DNA of 64,000 bases from Vibrio maerlii (lineage in GTDB: Bacteria > Pseudomonadota > Gammaproteobacteria > Enterobacterales > Vibrionaceae). The notes beneath the pieces are model-generated. The model made no database searches. It was not told where the DNA came from and saw nothing but the letters and a program-made list of their open reading frames with translations. The stretch is taken from contig NZ_QRHC01000004.1 of assembly GCF_003415655.1 (NCBI RefSeq), positions 372,001 to 436,000 of the forward strand, read 5' to 3'. Below are positions 36,835 through 47,589 of the stretch, piece by piece. Made by a program: the position numbers and the translations under genes. Each line of letters begins with the position of its first letter. Positions within the stretch are counted from its first letter, which is position 1.

Positions 36835-37488
36835 ATGAACAACAACGACCTCAATCGATTCTTAGTACCCGGCGCAGCGGTTAGTATTACCCTCGAAGCT
36901 AACGGTTCTGCCAAATATAATTTTTCAGCAATTTATATCGGCAATAAACCCACGAAATACGTGGTATTCGAACTCACGCAACAAGCGATGGATAAAATCA
37001 CTGAAACAGAATCCGCATCAGTTAACATCATTGTACGAGCGATCAGTGATACCGAGTATGGGCATGTCATAGCATTTAAATGCAACGTAATCCAAGCGAT
37101 TTCCGCACCCGCTCTTCAGGTATTTATGTCCGCACCAACCAGTATTGCCAGCAAGCCCATCCGTGAACACGAGAGATATAAACTTAACCTCAATGCTGCG
37201 GTCCGTCTAAGAGAACACTACTTACAAGGCTATATGATCGACTTTTCTGTATCAGGGTGCGGGTTGTTATTAAATGATACTGGGGTATTAGAGATCGGTA
37301 ACGAAGTGAGTATAGACTCTGAGTTGAACAGAATGCTGCCGAGTGACTTGGTGAGCAGAGTCGTCAGTATTAGAAAACAAGCTACGGGGTTTATCGTAGG
37401 TATTCAATTTGAAAGCCCCATCCTATTAACTCACGATCTTAAGCGAGAGTTACTCGAACAGAGCTTTAAATCTGGAAACCTAGGTTAG
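36835..37488 (+). CDS. PilZ-domain c-di-GMP-binding protein
   Basis: A 217-residue cytoplasmic protein with an amino-terminal YcgR-like region (residues 1-105) and a PilZ domain (about 110-210). The c-di-GMP contacts are present: RxxxR as REHER near residue 117 and DxSxxG as DFSVSGCG near residue 140. It probably binds the messenger and acts on motility, surface growth or secretion; the partner is unknown. Its end overlaps the convergent luxQ stop by 9 bp, with no terminator between them. Confidence 0.87.
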   Translation: MNNNDLNRFLVPGAAVSITLEANGSAKYNFSAIYIGNKPTKYVVFELTQQAMDKITETESASVNIIVRAISDTEYGHVIAFKCNVIQAISAPALQVFMSAPTSIASKPIREHERYKLNLNAAVRLREHYLQGYMIDFSVSGCGLLLNDTGVLEIGNEVSIDSELNRMLPSDLVSRVVSIRKQATGFIVGIQFESPILLTHDLKRELLEQSFKSGNLG

Positions 37489-40029
37489 AGCGAGATCATT
37501 CTTCAACGCAACAAACGCATTATAAAGCGTTATTTCCTGCAGGGGTTTGACAAGTACTAAGTTCGCTCCTGCATTAAAGAACGCTTGGCGAGTTTCGCTT
37601 AAGCCATCAGCCGTACATGCATAAATTGGGGTAGTAAGTTTTAGCTGATTGCGGATTTTTTCTGTCGTATCAATACCACTAATTGTCGGCAGTTGATTAT
37701 CCATCAAGATCAGGTCAAACGGCTGTTCAGCCACTAGCTCTAACGCTTCTTGACCATCTTTCGCCCAAACCACATCCATCTGATACTTCTTGCAAAACGC
37801 TTGAGCAATAAATGCGTTAGTGTGATTGTCTTCAACCAACAAAATATTAAGCGGTTTTCCAAAAAGCCCGTAATCAATCGGAAAGGCTTCGTCTTCTTGT
37901 GCTTCTTCGAACACTGAAGCGACTTTCACTGGCACTTGTACGCTGAATACTGAGCCTTCCCCTACACTGCTTTTCACATTGATGTCACCACCAAGCATAT
38001 CAACAAGATTTTTAACGATGGTTAGTCCCAGACCACTACCACCATATTCTCGGGTAATCGTAGGCTCAGCTTGGACAAAGGGTTCAAACATGTTCTTTAG
38101 TCGCGACTTCTCAATGCCAATTCCGGTATCAGTGACGTCAATATTGAGCTGCTTACGTTGTCTATCATGCCAATGAATGGCTACAGTTACCTTTCCTTGA
38201 TGAGTAAACTTTACTGCGTTACTAACGAGATTTAAGATAATCTGCTTAAGACGTGTTTGATCCGATATCAGAAGCAGCTCTTCCTCAACATCGGTCGCGA
38301 GCTCAAAATCCACACCTTTGGTCAAACACAGGGTCTGGAATATATTGAATACCGGCTTCACTAGATCCGCATACTTAAACTCTTGTAAGATAATTTCGAA
38401 CTTACCTTGTTCAATCTTACTGAAGTCAAGCACATCATTGAGCACTTCTAACAAGTGCTCTCCACTGTTATGAAGAACCTCAACCTGCTTTTTCTGTTCG
38501 GGCGTTGAAATAGATTCTTTAAGTAGTTGAGAGATACCTAAAATGCCGTTAAGTGGCGTTCTTATCTCATGGCTCATACGCGCAAGAAAATCAGCTCGTG
38601 CGTGTGCAGCACTTTCTGCCTCAATTCGAGCCCGCTCACTCTGCTTCTCTGCTTCAATAAGCGAGGTTACATCAGAGCCTTGGGTAATAATGGTGTGAAC
38701 ACCATTTTCTAGTTGAATTGGAGAGATCGTCCAACGGAATACCCGCTCTCCGACAGGTACGTAAACCTCGGTTTGAGGCTTTCCGTCCAATGACGTCGAT
38801 AAATAGCCTCCAATGTCGAGAAGAAACTGGCTAAACTGGCTTGAAGGGCCTTGATGGTCGAGTACCTCTCGAGCTGCCGGGTTTATCTGCAAAACATGAA
38901 GATTGCTGTCCCAAATGATCACAAGCGATGGCGAGAAGTTAAATAGATCTTGGAAAGAGCGCTCTCGCTCCATCAGTTGCTCAAAAGTATTTTCTAGCGT
39001 GTATCCAATATGATGAAACTCTTTGATCTTCGAACCTGAATAAACAGGGGCAGTCTCATGATGACCGGCATTCTTCGTAAATTCCATTAAGTTGGTGAGC
39101 TCTTTCGCCACCTGACGGTCAAAATACGCTTTGCCGATCAAAGATAAGATGACCAGTAAAACTAACATGGAAGCGAGGTTTCGAAGCTGGCTAGTGCGCA
39201 GTTCGTTGATACTCGAGTTATTAAGGACACTGATTACCAATAGTGGAGATGGTTCGCCGTCAATGTTCAAACGGGTATAGGAAGTAATATACTGACCTCC
39301 CATCGTCGTCCCCTGAGTGGTCAATAGTAGGTCAGAGACCTGATAGTCGATCTCTCTGCTCAGTGTATCCGCGACTGGAGTCGAGTTGACAGATAACAGT
39401 ACATCCAATGTATCACTAGCGTTCTGCAAGCTTTCAACCAAACTAAAACTATTGTCTAGGATTTGGATAATATAGAGTTGAGAAAGGACTCGCCCCGTAT
39501 CTTGCTCGATCATCGGAGCACGGCGCATCAAAACGTGTCGTTTGCCTAATGCTCCATCTACAGAGGAAGAATACCAGTCAGCACTAAATGCCACTTTGAC
39601 GGCCAAAGCTTCGAGATCTTGACTGCTCAAACCGTAAAACTGCGCGTTGCCGTCATCCCAAAATAATCCATTGTCATCAAATATGAAGCGGATATCAGGA
39701 GTATTTTGAGGTGTAGCTTCATCGAGCCCTAGAAAGTAGTAGTCTAAGCCACTGAGATCTCGCTTGTTGTACAAATCCGCTACCGTTGTACTGTTAGCAT
39801 TACGGTCTTGTTGAATTTGTCGAATATTGAGGTGGTAATCAAACTGATTTTGTATAAGGCTAGACACCCTTTGAAGGTTACTGTTGATCTCTTCATTAAT
39901 GATGCTCGAGCTAAATCGGTAGTGTTGAAGCATCGCGATGACAAGCGAAAAACCCATAACAAAAACCACTACACGGGTGATGTAGTTAGTTAAAGATTTC
40001 TTATTGTGGGTTTTAATCATTTTTACCAT
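37480..40029 (-). CDS. luxQ: LuxQ autoinducer-2 hybrid sensor kinase/phosphatase
   Basis: An 849-residue inner-membrane sensor that docks LuxP-AI-2 and feeds the LuxU-LuxO quorum-sensing relay. Seen: first transmembrane helix near 18-35, periplasmic LuxP-binding region including IRFIFDDNGLFWDDGNAQFYGL in two parts, second helix near 283-300, PAS-like region (FNFSPSLVIIWD), kinase core with H487 in SHEIRTPLNG, ATP site (NLVSNAVKF, DTGIGI, GGSGLGL), and receiver D777 in LILMDNQLPTISG. No HPt domain is attached, as expected because LuxU supplies it. It starts 17 bp after the luxP stop. Confidence 0.92.
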   Translation of the reverse strand: MVKMIKTHNKKSLTNYITRVVVFVMGFSLVIAMLQHYRFSSSIINEEINSNLQRVSSLIQNQFDYHLNIRQIQQDRNANSTTVADLYNKRDLSGLDYYFLGLDEATPQNTPDIRFIFDDNGLFWDDGNAQFYGLSSQDLEALAVKVAFSADWYSSSVDGALGKRHVLMRRAPMIEQDTGRVLSQLYIIQILDNSFSLVESLQNASDTLDVLLSVNSTPVADTLSREIDYQVSDLLLTTQGTTMGGQYITSYTRLNIDGEPSPLLVISVLNNSSINELRTSQLRNLASMLVLLVILSLIGKAYFDRQVAKELTNLMEFTKNAGHHETAPVYSGSKIKEFHHIGYTLENTFEQLMERERSFQDLFNFSPSLVIIWDSNLHVLQINPAAREVLDHQGPSSQFSQFLLDIGGYLSTSLDGKPQTEVYVPVGERVFRWTISPIQLENGVHTIITQGSDVTSLIEAEKQSERARIEAESAAHARADFLARMSHEIRTPLNGILGISQLLKESISTPEQKKQVEVLHNSGEHLLEVLNDVLDFSKIEQGKFEIILQEFKYADLVKPVFNIFQTLCLTKGVDFELATDVEEELLLISDQTRLKQIILNLVSNAVKFTHQGKVTVAIHWHDRQRKQLNIDVTDTGIGIEKSRLKNMFEPFVQAEPTITREYGGSGLGLTIVKNLVDMLGGDINVKSSVGEGSVFSVQVPVKVASVFEEAQEDEAFPIDYGLFGKPLNILLVEDNHTNAFIAQAFCKKYQMDVVWAKDGQEALELVAEQPFDLILMDNQLPTISGIDTTEKIRNQLKLTTPIYACTADGLSETRQAFFNAGANLVLVKPLQEITLYNAFVALKNDLALT

Positions 40030-40046
40030 TGCGATGCATTTGTCTC

Positions 40047-41198
<1,152 letters not shown>

Positions 41199-41298
41199 TT
41201 ATTACGTTCTATGAGCAAATTATCGCATATTTCGTGAAGAAGATAATCATTGAAAGGCATATTTTACAAAATAACAAACCATAAAAATCATAAGGGTT

Positions 41299-41616
41299 CT
41301 ATTCGGAGCTTAATATGTAACTACTCTGCTCCGCTACTAGGTTTTCTTTCGTCTTCTTTGATAACTTTTTGATTGCGTGTTCGATTTTAAGTGCTTCGCT
41401 TTTTGATTCGGCACTCTGATTCCACACCAGTTTTAGAGGACCTTTGCCTCGCAAGGCTTTCGCCCCTTTACCTTCACAGTGTTGCTTAAAACGACGCTCT
41501 AGATCATTTGTGATTCCACAGTAAAGGGAGTTAGATTTAGTGCGAACCAAATAAACAAACCAGCTTTCGCTGGTTTGTTGGATCTTTTCTGAAGTCATTG
41601 TCTTTATCAGGCTCAT
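41299..41616 (-). CDS. GIY-YIG superfamily nuclease-like protein
   Basis: A 105-residue single-domain protein of the YhbQ/UPF0213 type. Seen: WFVYLVRTKSNSLYCGITND, with GIY-YIG residues in YLV and YCGIT, then the catalytic-arginine region DLERRFKQH, and a basic tail. Family members can nick DNA, but many are uncharacterised; no fused DNA-binding domain is present. The start may be at 41616 or at the internal ATG at 41598. It lies downstream of the yceH-like gene on the same strand. Confidence 0.83.
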   Translation of the reverse strand: MSLIKTMTSEKIQQTSESWFVYLVRTKSNSLYCGITNDLERRFKQHCEGKGAKALRGKGPLKLVWNQSAESKSEALKIEHAIKKLSKKTKENLVAEQSSYILSSE

Positions 41617-41647
41617 TGCCGAAAAGGTTGATCAAGAAAAAGGGGAA

Positions 41648-42307
41648 TTAAGAAATCAACTGATTAACCGTTTCTTTTAGCTCAGCTAGTTCTGCTTTTA
41701 GCTCTTGAACTTGTTGCTCGAGCTCATCGATACGAGCATTACCTGCTACAGATGATTGAGAAACAGGAGCTGCAGCTTCTAAAGCGGCTAAATCCACTTC
41801 ACCGCTAAATAGGTGCTGATAACGGGACTCGCGCTTACCTGGTTCACGAGGTAACTTCACGACCAAAGCACCAGCTTCACGATTTGCCATCGCCTCTAGT
41901 GTTGCCTCAACTTCTTTCACATCGGTGAACTGACATAGGCGATTAGTGCGCGTTCTTAACTCACCAGGCGTTTGTGCGCCGCGTACTAGCATTGAACAAA
42001 CAATACCGCGCTCTTTTTCATTCAGTTGAAGATCACCAAATTCTGTATTGCAGAAACGGTGTTGATACTTTGATACGCGGCTATTAAAACTACTCTCATC
42101 ACTCACTAAACGACGAGAAATCAGCGCTTCAACAGCATCAAGTACATCTGATTCAGTCAGATCCATCACAGGTTCGCGATTGCTTTTCTGATTACAAGCA
42201 CTCGTTAAGCTATTCAGCGTTAATGGGTAGTGATCTGGAGTCGTCACTTCTTTTTCTATAAGGCAGCCAATCACGCGTGCTTCAACTGGTGAAAGTTCAA
42301 TGTTCAT
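41648..42307 (-). CDS. yceH: YceH family (DUF480) protein
   Basis: A 219-residue cytoplasmic protein whose amino-terminal half forms a tandem winged-helix DUF480 domain (MNIELSPVEARVIGCLIEKE, YPLTLNSLTSACNQKSNREP) and whose tail is a coiled coil (LEQQVQELKAELAELKETV). Function is not established; the winged-helix fold suggests DNA or protein contact. Length and opening match YceH. It is followed on the same strand by the GIY-YIG gene with 31 bp between. Confidence 0.88.
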   Translation of the reverse strand: MNIELSPVEARVIGCLIEKEVTTPDHYPLTLNSLTSACNQKSNREPVMDLTESDVLDAVEALISRRLVSDESSFNSRVSKYQHRFCNTEFGDLQLNEKERGIVCSMLVRGAQTPGELRTRTNRLCQFTDVKEVEATLEAMANREAGALVVKLPREPGKRESRYQHLFSGEVDLAALEAAAPVSQSSVAGNARIDELEQQVQELKAELAELKETVNQLIS

Positions 42308-42361
42308 TTGCGATTCCTTGTTGTTCTAGTTCTATTATTGAGTCAACTCAGTTTTGTTGAT

Positions 42362-42562
42362 CTAATGTTCTTTTATTAAAGGTAGCTGAACAGGTTTGCC
42401 TTCCTGATCTACTATCACGATCTTTGCTCGATTCATCTCAATTTCAACTATCTCTAGTTGTCGCTTTTCTTGTTTATAGGCTTCAGCGAGACGACCTGAG
42501 TGTTTTCCTTTATTTAACTCGGCCTCTTGAGGTTCTGAGGCGTGGTGACTTTTGTCTGTCAT
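42362..42562 (-). CDS. 66-residue hydrophilic protein, unknown
   Basis: Sequence MTDKSHHASEPQEAELNKGK onward: a charged, disordered amino terminus, a helix (about residues 25-48), then IVIVDQEGKPVQLPLI. No known domain recognised. It lies 54 bp upstream of yceH on the same strand, so cotranscription is possible. Confidence 0.5.
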   Translation of the reverse strand: MTDKSHHASEPQEAELNKGKHSGRLAEAYKQEKRQLEIVEIEMNRAKIVIVDQEGKPVQLPLIKEH

Positions 42563-42751
42563 GTTGTCAGTGCATAATATCTCGGTATAGTCGCATCATA
42601 GCCTTTTCTCACGGCTGTAGACAATTGATTGCAACGAGATCGCATGTTTTTTACCCATCAGCCTGTAGGTATTGATCTTAAGACTGTTCTGAGCAGTTTC
42701 TATGTGGTTTAATCAAACGCAGGTAAATCAATTAAGTTAGGAAAACTAGCC

Positions 42752-43066
42752 ATGAGCAGCGTATTTGAAATCGTTAACCAAGCGCGTCGTAAAAACAAAC
42801 TAAAGCGTGAACTTCTAGACAACGAGAAGAAAGTTCGTGACAACCGTAAACGTGTTGATCTTCTTGAGAACCTACTAGACTACATTAAAGCTGACATGTC
42901 TCACGACGAAATCGTGGCAATCATCAAAAACATGAAAGCTGACTACGAAGACCGCGTAGATGATCACATCATCAAGAGCGCAGAGATCTCTAAAGCTCGT
43001 CGTGACATCAGCCGTCGTATCCGTGAACTAACGGAAGAAGACAAGCAACAGCAACAAGGTAAGTAA
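42752..43066 (+). CDS. yeeX: DUF496 (YeeX family) protein
   Basis: A 104-residue highly charged helical protein. The stretch [20 protein letters not shown] and the repeated Arg/Lys-Asp patterns are characteristic of the YeeX/DUF496 family, which is conserved in gammaproteobacteria but lacks an established function. Strong coding bias and a hairpin terminator right after the gene suggest steady expression as a single-gene unit. Confidence 0.85.
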   Translation: MSSVFEIVNQARRKNKLKRELLDNEKKVRDNRKRVDLLENLLDYIKADMSHDEIVAIIKNMKADYEDRVDDHIIKSAEISKARRDISRRIRELTEEDKQQQQGK

Positions 43067-43090
43067 TCCTTAAGCTTGCTTAGAATTTTC

Positions 43091-43114
43091 AAAACCCGCT
43101 TCGGCGGGTTTTTT
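43091..43114 (+). terminator. terminator after yeeX
   Basis: AAAACCCGC / GCGGGTTTT with a TTCG tetraloop and six T. Confidence 0.92.
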
Positions 43115-43301
43115 ATTGTTTCAGTACTGTTACGACAAACGGCTTCAACAAATTTGGTTTCTGAAATCGTTTATTTTTCATAAAAACGTTTGCGTAATCG
43201 CTAACCTTCTCTGAACCCATATTTTGGGGTAGTCGTCACATTTTCTCGCTGCTATAGTCTGCCCATCAAAACGCTCATCGAAGAAAATTGAGGCAAAAAC
43301 G

Positions 43302-43544
43302 ATGGAATTTAACTTTGTAGAAATCTTAGGCTACGCTGCATCAATCATGGTTGCTATCTCACTTACTATGAAAGACATCGTTAAATTACGTATTCTGAAC
43401 TTCATTGGCTGTGGCCTGTTCAGTGCTTACGGTTTGATGATCGATTCATGGCCTGTTGTGGTAACAAACACGTTTATTGCTTGTGTGAACGTCTACTTCC
43501 TACTGAAGATGCAGCAAGAAAAAAAGCAATTGCAAAACGCATAG
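43302..43544 (+). CDS. small YgjV-like inner-membrane protein
   Basis: An 80-residue protein with three hydrophobic helices (residues 5-22, 30-45 and 50-68) and a charged tail QQEKKQLQNA. The opening VEILGYAASIMVAISLTMKD and LNFIGCGLFSAYG resemble the triple-helix repeat seen in YgjV-like and SemiSWEET proteins, which assemble as dimers. No substrate can be named. A single gene with its own terminator. Confidence 0.65.
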   Translation: MEFNFVEILGYAASIMVAISLTMKDIVKLRILNFIGCGLFSAYGLMIDSWPVVVTNTFIACVNVYFLLKMQQEKKQLQNA

Positions 43545-43557
43545 ATAAAGAATCATA

Positions 43558-43602
43558 AAAAATGGCGAGGACCCTTTTCACTGGGACCTCGCCATTTTTT
43601 TT
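43558..43602. terminator. strong bidirectional terminator
   Basis: A stem of at least 14 bp, AATGGCGAGGACCC with GGGACCTCGCCATT (one mismatch) and an 8-base loop, flanked by A-run and T-run. It closes the YgjV-like gene and the convergent AraC gene. Confidence 0.92.
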
Positions 43603-43660
43603 CTATGTAAACTAACCTGCGTTTAATCTCTTAAACGATCTCTAACCAAGGTTATTTACC

Positions 43661-44557
43661 TTAATTGTCCATAAGCTGAATCGCCTTGCGATACGCACTG
43701 GGTGACACACCATGATAGCGCCTAAAACGATGCGTGAAATTATATGGGTCTCGATAACCCAAGCGATTCGCAATCATCGCTATCGACCAATCCTTGTGGT
43801 TTAGAAGCTCACACGCTTTCTCCATACGTAAAGTTATCAGCCGACTTCGAGGCGACTGACCGTACAAAGCCTTGCTGATTCGACTTAATTGCTCCTCACT
43901 AATAAAGCAACTTTGTGCCATCTCTGATACCTTCCACGGCAAGTGAAGCTGACTTTCGACCTCGTTAAATAGTGCTTGAACTCGCACAGAAGATGTCGTG
44001 GCCTTTTCCTCAATCGCATTTAAATATCGAACCAATTCACTCAACAGCAAACGTCTGAATGCCGCACGTCCGTGTATCTCACAATGAATAAGATTGGTTA
44101 ACGACCAAATCTGTTCGCACTCATGAAATGGGATGACCTTTTTATTGAGGTTGATCAAGTGCTCCCATTTCCCTGTAGGCCGAGGAAGGAACCAGACCAT
44201 TTTCCACTTTTTGATTTGAGGGTTGATTTCGAATCGAAACGGCGTATGTGCAGGAAGAACCACCATCGTATTTGGTTCAATCAACTTAACCCAGTCTTTG
44301 GTGACCAACACACCTCCACCTTCTACTGTGAATAAGATGGTATGGACATCAACCGATTGGCGCTCAACGTAATAACTCTCTTCCAACTGTGCTAAGCCCG
44401 CCATAAAGATATCTTGCTCATCAAACTCAGGAATTTGGCTGTGGCTCAAGAAGCGCTCTTTACATAAATCAGATAGATGCACTTCATCTTTCCACTCAAG
44501 CTTGGGTGAAAAATCATCAATGACGGATTTGCACAGGTTTTCTCGTTTTTCAAACAT
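43661..44557 (-). CDS. AraC-family transcriptional regulator
   Basis: A 298-residue regulator with an amino-terminal cupin-type sensor region (about residues 45-140, VLPAHTPFRFEI) and a carboxy-terminal double helix-turn-helix: EMAQSCFISEEQLSRISKAL and SIAMIANRLGYRDPYNFTHR with the typical GxSPSAYRK ending. It is divergent from the MATE exporter gene 53 bp away, which is its most likely target. The inducer is unknown. Confidence 0.85.
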   Translation of the reverse strand: MFEKRENLCKSVIDDFSPKLEWKDEVHLSDLCKERFLSHSQIPEFDEQDIFMAGLAQLEESYYVERQSVDVHTILFTVEGGGVLVTKDWVKLIEPNTMVVLPAHTPFRFEINPQIKKWKMVWFLPRPTGKWEHLINLNKKVIPFHECEQIWSLTNLIHCEIHGRAAFRRLLLSELVRYLNAIEEKATTSSVRVQALFNEVESQLHLPWKVSEMAQSCFISEEQLSRISKALYGQSPRSRLITLRMEKACELLNHKDWSIAMIANRLGYRDPYNFTHRFRRYHGVSPSAYRKAIQLMDN

Positions 44558-44610
44558 GTATTTATAAACCGCTCTTCACTATAGTTGCGCTAAATTGAGA
44601 GGGGAAATTA

Positions 44611-46071
44611 ATGACAACAAAAACACAGCCTAAAACAACAGACAATACACTTCCAGACCATATGCTTAGCCGTGTGGTTAAACTCGCGTTTCCGGTAGCA
44701 ATCCAAAGTGCACTCGTGGCAATTTTGGCGCTTGCTGACGTCTTAATGGTGAGTGACTTTGGTAAGGAAGCGACTGCGGCTGTGGGAATTGCATCAAAAT
44801 GGCATTTCGTTGCTATCATGATCATGGCTGGTCTTTCATCTGCTAATGGTACCCTTGTCGCACAGTATTGGGGCAAAGGTGACCGAGCAAGCGCAAAAAC
44901 TGTCACCTCACTAGCCATTCAATTTGGCTTGAAAGTACTGATCCCTGTCACACTGATTATTACGTTGGGTTCTCAGTTCATCATGATGTTACAAACCAGC
45001 GATGAACAAGTCATCCACTTGGGAGCGACTTACCTTTGGTATGGCTTCCCTGTATTGATGTTGACTCATGTAGTTATCGCAATTGAATCGAGCATGCGCT
45101 CTTCAGGTGACGCTGTCACTCCACTATTAATTGGTGCCATTACAATCTTCATCAATATTGCATTGAACTTCTGGTTAATCAAAGGGGGATTCGGTGTTCC
45201 AGCAATGGGGGTTGCTGGTGCAGCTTTGGCCACAACAATTTCGCGCCTGCTCCAAGTCTTGATGATCCTTGGTGTGATGAAGCTAAGAAACCACTGGCTG
45301 CTTTCAACTCAAGCATCAATGGAGCGCCCATCACTTTGGCTGGCATACAAGCGCCTCGCTTTCCCATTAACAGTTAACGCCGTGCTTTGGGCAATGGGCA
45401 CCATGGCATACCAAATGATTTTTGGTCATATGGGCACAACTGAGCTCGCAGTATTTAGCATGCTTGGTCCATTTGAATCACTGTGTTATTCGGTCTTCTT
45501 TGGTCTGTCAGTGGCCTGCTCTGTACTGATGGGACAATCATTAGGGCGCGATGAGTTTGGCCAAGCGAAAGAGATGGCGAAATTCTTCATCCGTATGGTG
45601 CTGCTGTTTGGCGTGACTGTTGGTGGTGGAATGCTGTTGATCCGTGAACCTATCCTAGAGTGGTTAAACCTAACTCAGCCTGAGTTGTACCCATTGGCAC
45701 AGCCAGCGATTATCATCCTATGTAGTGCGATCGTTATTCGTATGACCAACATGATTGTCATTAACGGTATTCTTCGTGCGGGTGGTGATAACCATTTCTG
45801 CTTAAGAATGGACTTTATTGCGATGTGGGTCATTGGTATCCCAGTTTGTACCCTAGCCGCTTTCGTCATCGGTCTTGAATTCAAGTACGTGTACGCAATG
45901 ATGTTGGTTGAAGAAGTAGTGAAGCTCACTCTCTGTTTCCGCCGTTACCTACAAGGTGAATGGATGAACAATCTAACCATCATCACCAATGAAAATGATG
46001 TTAAAAACACAGCGAAGAAACGCTCAAAATTTCGCATCATTTCAAGATTAAAAAGAAGAGTGAACGCTTAA
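44611..46071 (+). CDS. MATE family efflux transporter
   Basis: A 486-residue exporter with twelve transmembrane helices in two homologous halves. Typical MATE features: the opening VKLAFPVAIQSALVAILALADVLMVS in two parts, and GAAYLW/GATYLWYG-like motifs. A long basic carboxy-terminal tail (KKRSKFRIISRLKRRV) extends beyond the last helix. It uses a sodium or proton gradient to expel cationic drugs or dyes; the substrate is not predictable. Likely controlled by the divergent AraC gene. Confidence 0.87.
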   Translation: MTTKTQPKTTDNTLPDHMLSRVVKLAFPVAIQSALVAILALADVLMVSDFGKEATAAVGIASKWHFVAIMIMAGLSSANGTLVAQYWGKGDRASAKTVTSLAIQFGLKVLIPVTLIITLGSQFIMMLQTSDEQVIHLGATYLWYGFPVLMLTHVVIAIESSMRSSGDAVTPLLIGAITIFINIALNFWLIKGGFGVPAMGVAGAALATTISRLLQVLMILGVMKLRNHWLLSTQASMERPSLWLAYKRLAFPLTVNAVLWAMGTMAYQMIFGHMGTTELAVFSMLGPFESLCYSVFFGLSVACSVLMGQSLGRDEFGQAKEMAKFFIRMVLLFGVTVGGGMLLIREPILEWLNLTQPELYPLAQPAIIILCSAIVIRMTNMIVINGILRAGGDNHFCLRMDFIAMWVIGIPVCTLAAFVIGLEFKYVYAMMLVEEVVKLTLCFRRYLQGEWMNNLTIITNENDVKNTAKKRSKFRIISRLKRRVNA

Positions 46072-46097
46072 CCAGTGTTGCTATTCATAAAATAACT

Positions 46098-46136
46098 AAA
46101 ATGCCGCATGATTCACCAAATTCATTCGGCATTTTT
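46098..46136. terminator. terminator after the MATE gene
   Basis: AAATGCCG (46098-46105) and CGGCATTT (46127-46134) pair around a partly paired inner region, with a T-run. Confidence 0.78.
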
Positions 46137-46147
46137 AATTATGAAAT

Positions 46148-46546
46148 CTAGCGTCGCTTCTTTCTCATTGCTCGATTAGAAGCATTTAGTGCCGGTTTAT
46201 CTGGAACTGGACGCTTCTCATGACGCAAGTGACGAATAGCCAGTAGAGGATGATGAATCAGCATCCTAGGGCCACCAAAGCGCATCACTTGACGCATCTG
46301 CTCTTTTTCTTCTGGCTTGTAGCAATGTATCGGACATTTATTGCAAGTTGGCTTGCCTTGCCCATATGGACAGCGATCTAGCCGCATTTCTGCGTAATCC
46401 AGTAACGTTCTACATGTAGTGCACAGCCCCTCTTCTTTTTCAGCCTGAGGGTGATGCTTCTTACAATATAGAACGGTCATGTGGTGAACCGTTTTAAATT
46501 CGGTCAACAGCTCTCCGGTTAAAATGTCACTGAATACTTTAGACAT
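46148..46546 (-). CDS. ygbA: YgbA-type nitrous oxide-stimulated promoter family protein
   Basis: About 132 residues of the YgbA_NO family, known in enterobacteria as induced by nitric oxide. A cluster of cysteines and histidines is visible: YCKKHH, CTTCRTL, and RCPYG followed by CNKCPIHCY, which could bind iron-sulfur or zinc. The basic tail ends KKRR. The ATG at 46546 was used; a longer form from 46567 adds seven residues without support. I did not see a clear NsrR or NorR box upstream. Confidence 0.82.
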   Translation of the reverse strand: MSKVFSDILTGELLTEFKTVHHMTVLYCKKHHPQAEKEEGLCTTCRTLLDYAEMRLDRCPYGQGKPTCNKCPIHCYKPEEKEQMRQVMRFGGPRMLIHHPLLAIRHLRHEKRPVPDKPALNASNRAMRKKRR

Positions 46547-46720
46547 GCTATACCTTACCGATGTCATTCATAGAACTGCTATAACTCTGCTTGTTAGAAG
46601 CTATGTTTATCAAAGCCGAACCTTAATAGAAACTAAGTCAGTTGTAACAAAAGGAAAAACCCTTTATTCTCGCCGGCTACTATTATTTTTGTAGATTAAG
46701 CATGATAGCGAGTAAAGAAG

Positions 46721-46918
46721 ATGAATCGTAAGAAGAAGATCAATGAAACACTAAAAAAGAAGCTTAAGAAGAAAAACGCTAAGCTTCATAAGAGTAACAA
46801 GCCTCGCTACATCTCAAAAGCAGAACGAGCGAAGCTAGAGGCGGAAGAGCAAGCAAACCAAGGACCTGTGGTTGCCGAAACTGCAGACTCGACAGAGAAA
46901 GAATCAGCGGCCGAGTAA
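46721..46918 (+). CDS. DUF2986 family small basic protein
   Basis: A 65-residue protein opening MNRKKKINETLKKKLKKKNA, the hallmark of DUF2986 found in Vibrio and relatives. The first half is extremely basic and the tail is acidic, suggesting nucleic-acid or ribosome contact; no function is known. Its final 15 bases overlap the convergent NYN gene tail to tail. Confidence 0.8.
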   Translation: MNRKKKINETLKKKLKKKNAKLHKSNKPRYISKAERAKLEAEEQANQGPVVAETADSTEKESAAE

Positions 46919-47383
46919 TAAATCATCTGAGATTGGCGTGTAGCTATCACAAACCTCAATGAGGTTTTGTGCAGTCAACCCTGGCACGCCATAGACTTCT
47001 ACTCGTTTGCCAAAACGTTGTTGTATACGCTCGACTAACACACCAAAATCTCCATCACCAGATAACAAGATAATCGTATCTACGCTCTCTGCAGCCTCAA
47101 TAGCATCTAGAGCAATACCAACATCCCAATCCCCTTTCGCACTACCGTCACGTCGTTGAATGAACGGCTTTAATTGAACACTAAAACCAATACCACGCAG
47201 TATATGATGGAACTGACGCTGTTTAGGGTCTGTTGAGGCAATCGCATAGGCATTTGCACAAACCACGTCTCTTCCTTCCGTCGCGATATACCAGAAATGG
47301 TTGTAATCGAAGTTGGCTCGATACTTATCTTTAGTTGTGTAGTAGATATTTTGGATATCTGCGAAGATGGCGACCTTTTCCAT
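46904..47383 (-). CDS. NYN-domain (LabA/DUF88-like) protein
   Basis: About 159 residues forming a single NYN/PIN-like fold, a family of putative ribonucleases. Acidic catalytic positions are visible: FADIQNIYYTT near the start, GDWDVGIALDAI, and LSGDGDFGVLVERI. The ATG at 47383 starts at the domain; the earlier start at 47416 would add eleven residues. No fused domain is present. It overlaps the DUF2986 gene end by 15 bp. Confidence 0.82.
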   Translation of the reverse strand: MEKVAIFADIQNIYYTTKDKYRANFDYNHFWYIATEGRDVVCANAYAIASTDPKQRQFHHILRGIGFSVQLKPFIQRRDGSAKGDWDVGIALDAIEAAESVDTIILLSGDGDFGVLVERIQQRFGKRVEVYGVPGLTAQNLIEVCDSYTPISDDLLLGR

Positions 47384-47530
47384 ACTGCTCTCTGGACGGG
47401 GATTAAAGTCGACCACTCTAACAAATCATACTGATCAGCACATCACTATTAAGGATTAAAGTTGAAAATGGTGGTTGTGAATCTCGTATTCTCAGATGGT
47501 GGCTATTTACAGTTTTTACGTAGAAATTAA

Positions 47531-47566
47531 AACGGGCACCTTAAAAAGATAAGGTGCCCGTTAAAC
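47531..47566 (-). terminator. terminator after the SUMT gene
   Basis: Perfect 12-bp stem AACGGGCACCTT / AAGGTGCCCGTT with an 8-base loop, followed on the minus strand by T-rich sequence. Confidence 0.85.
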
Positions 47567-47589
47567 AAACATATTGATTGGCTACAGCT

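Noticed and set aside
46547..46720. NsrR/NorR operator before ygbA
   Set aside because: Searched because the E. coli homologue is nitric-oxide induced; no convincing palindrome found.
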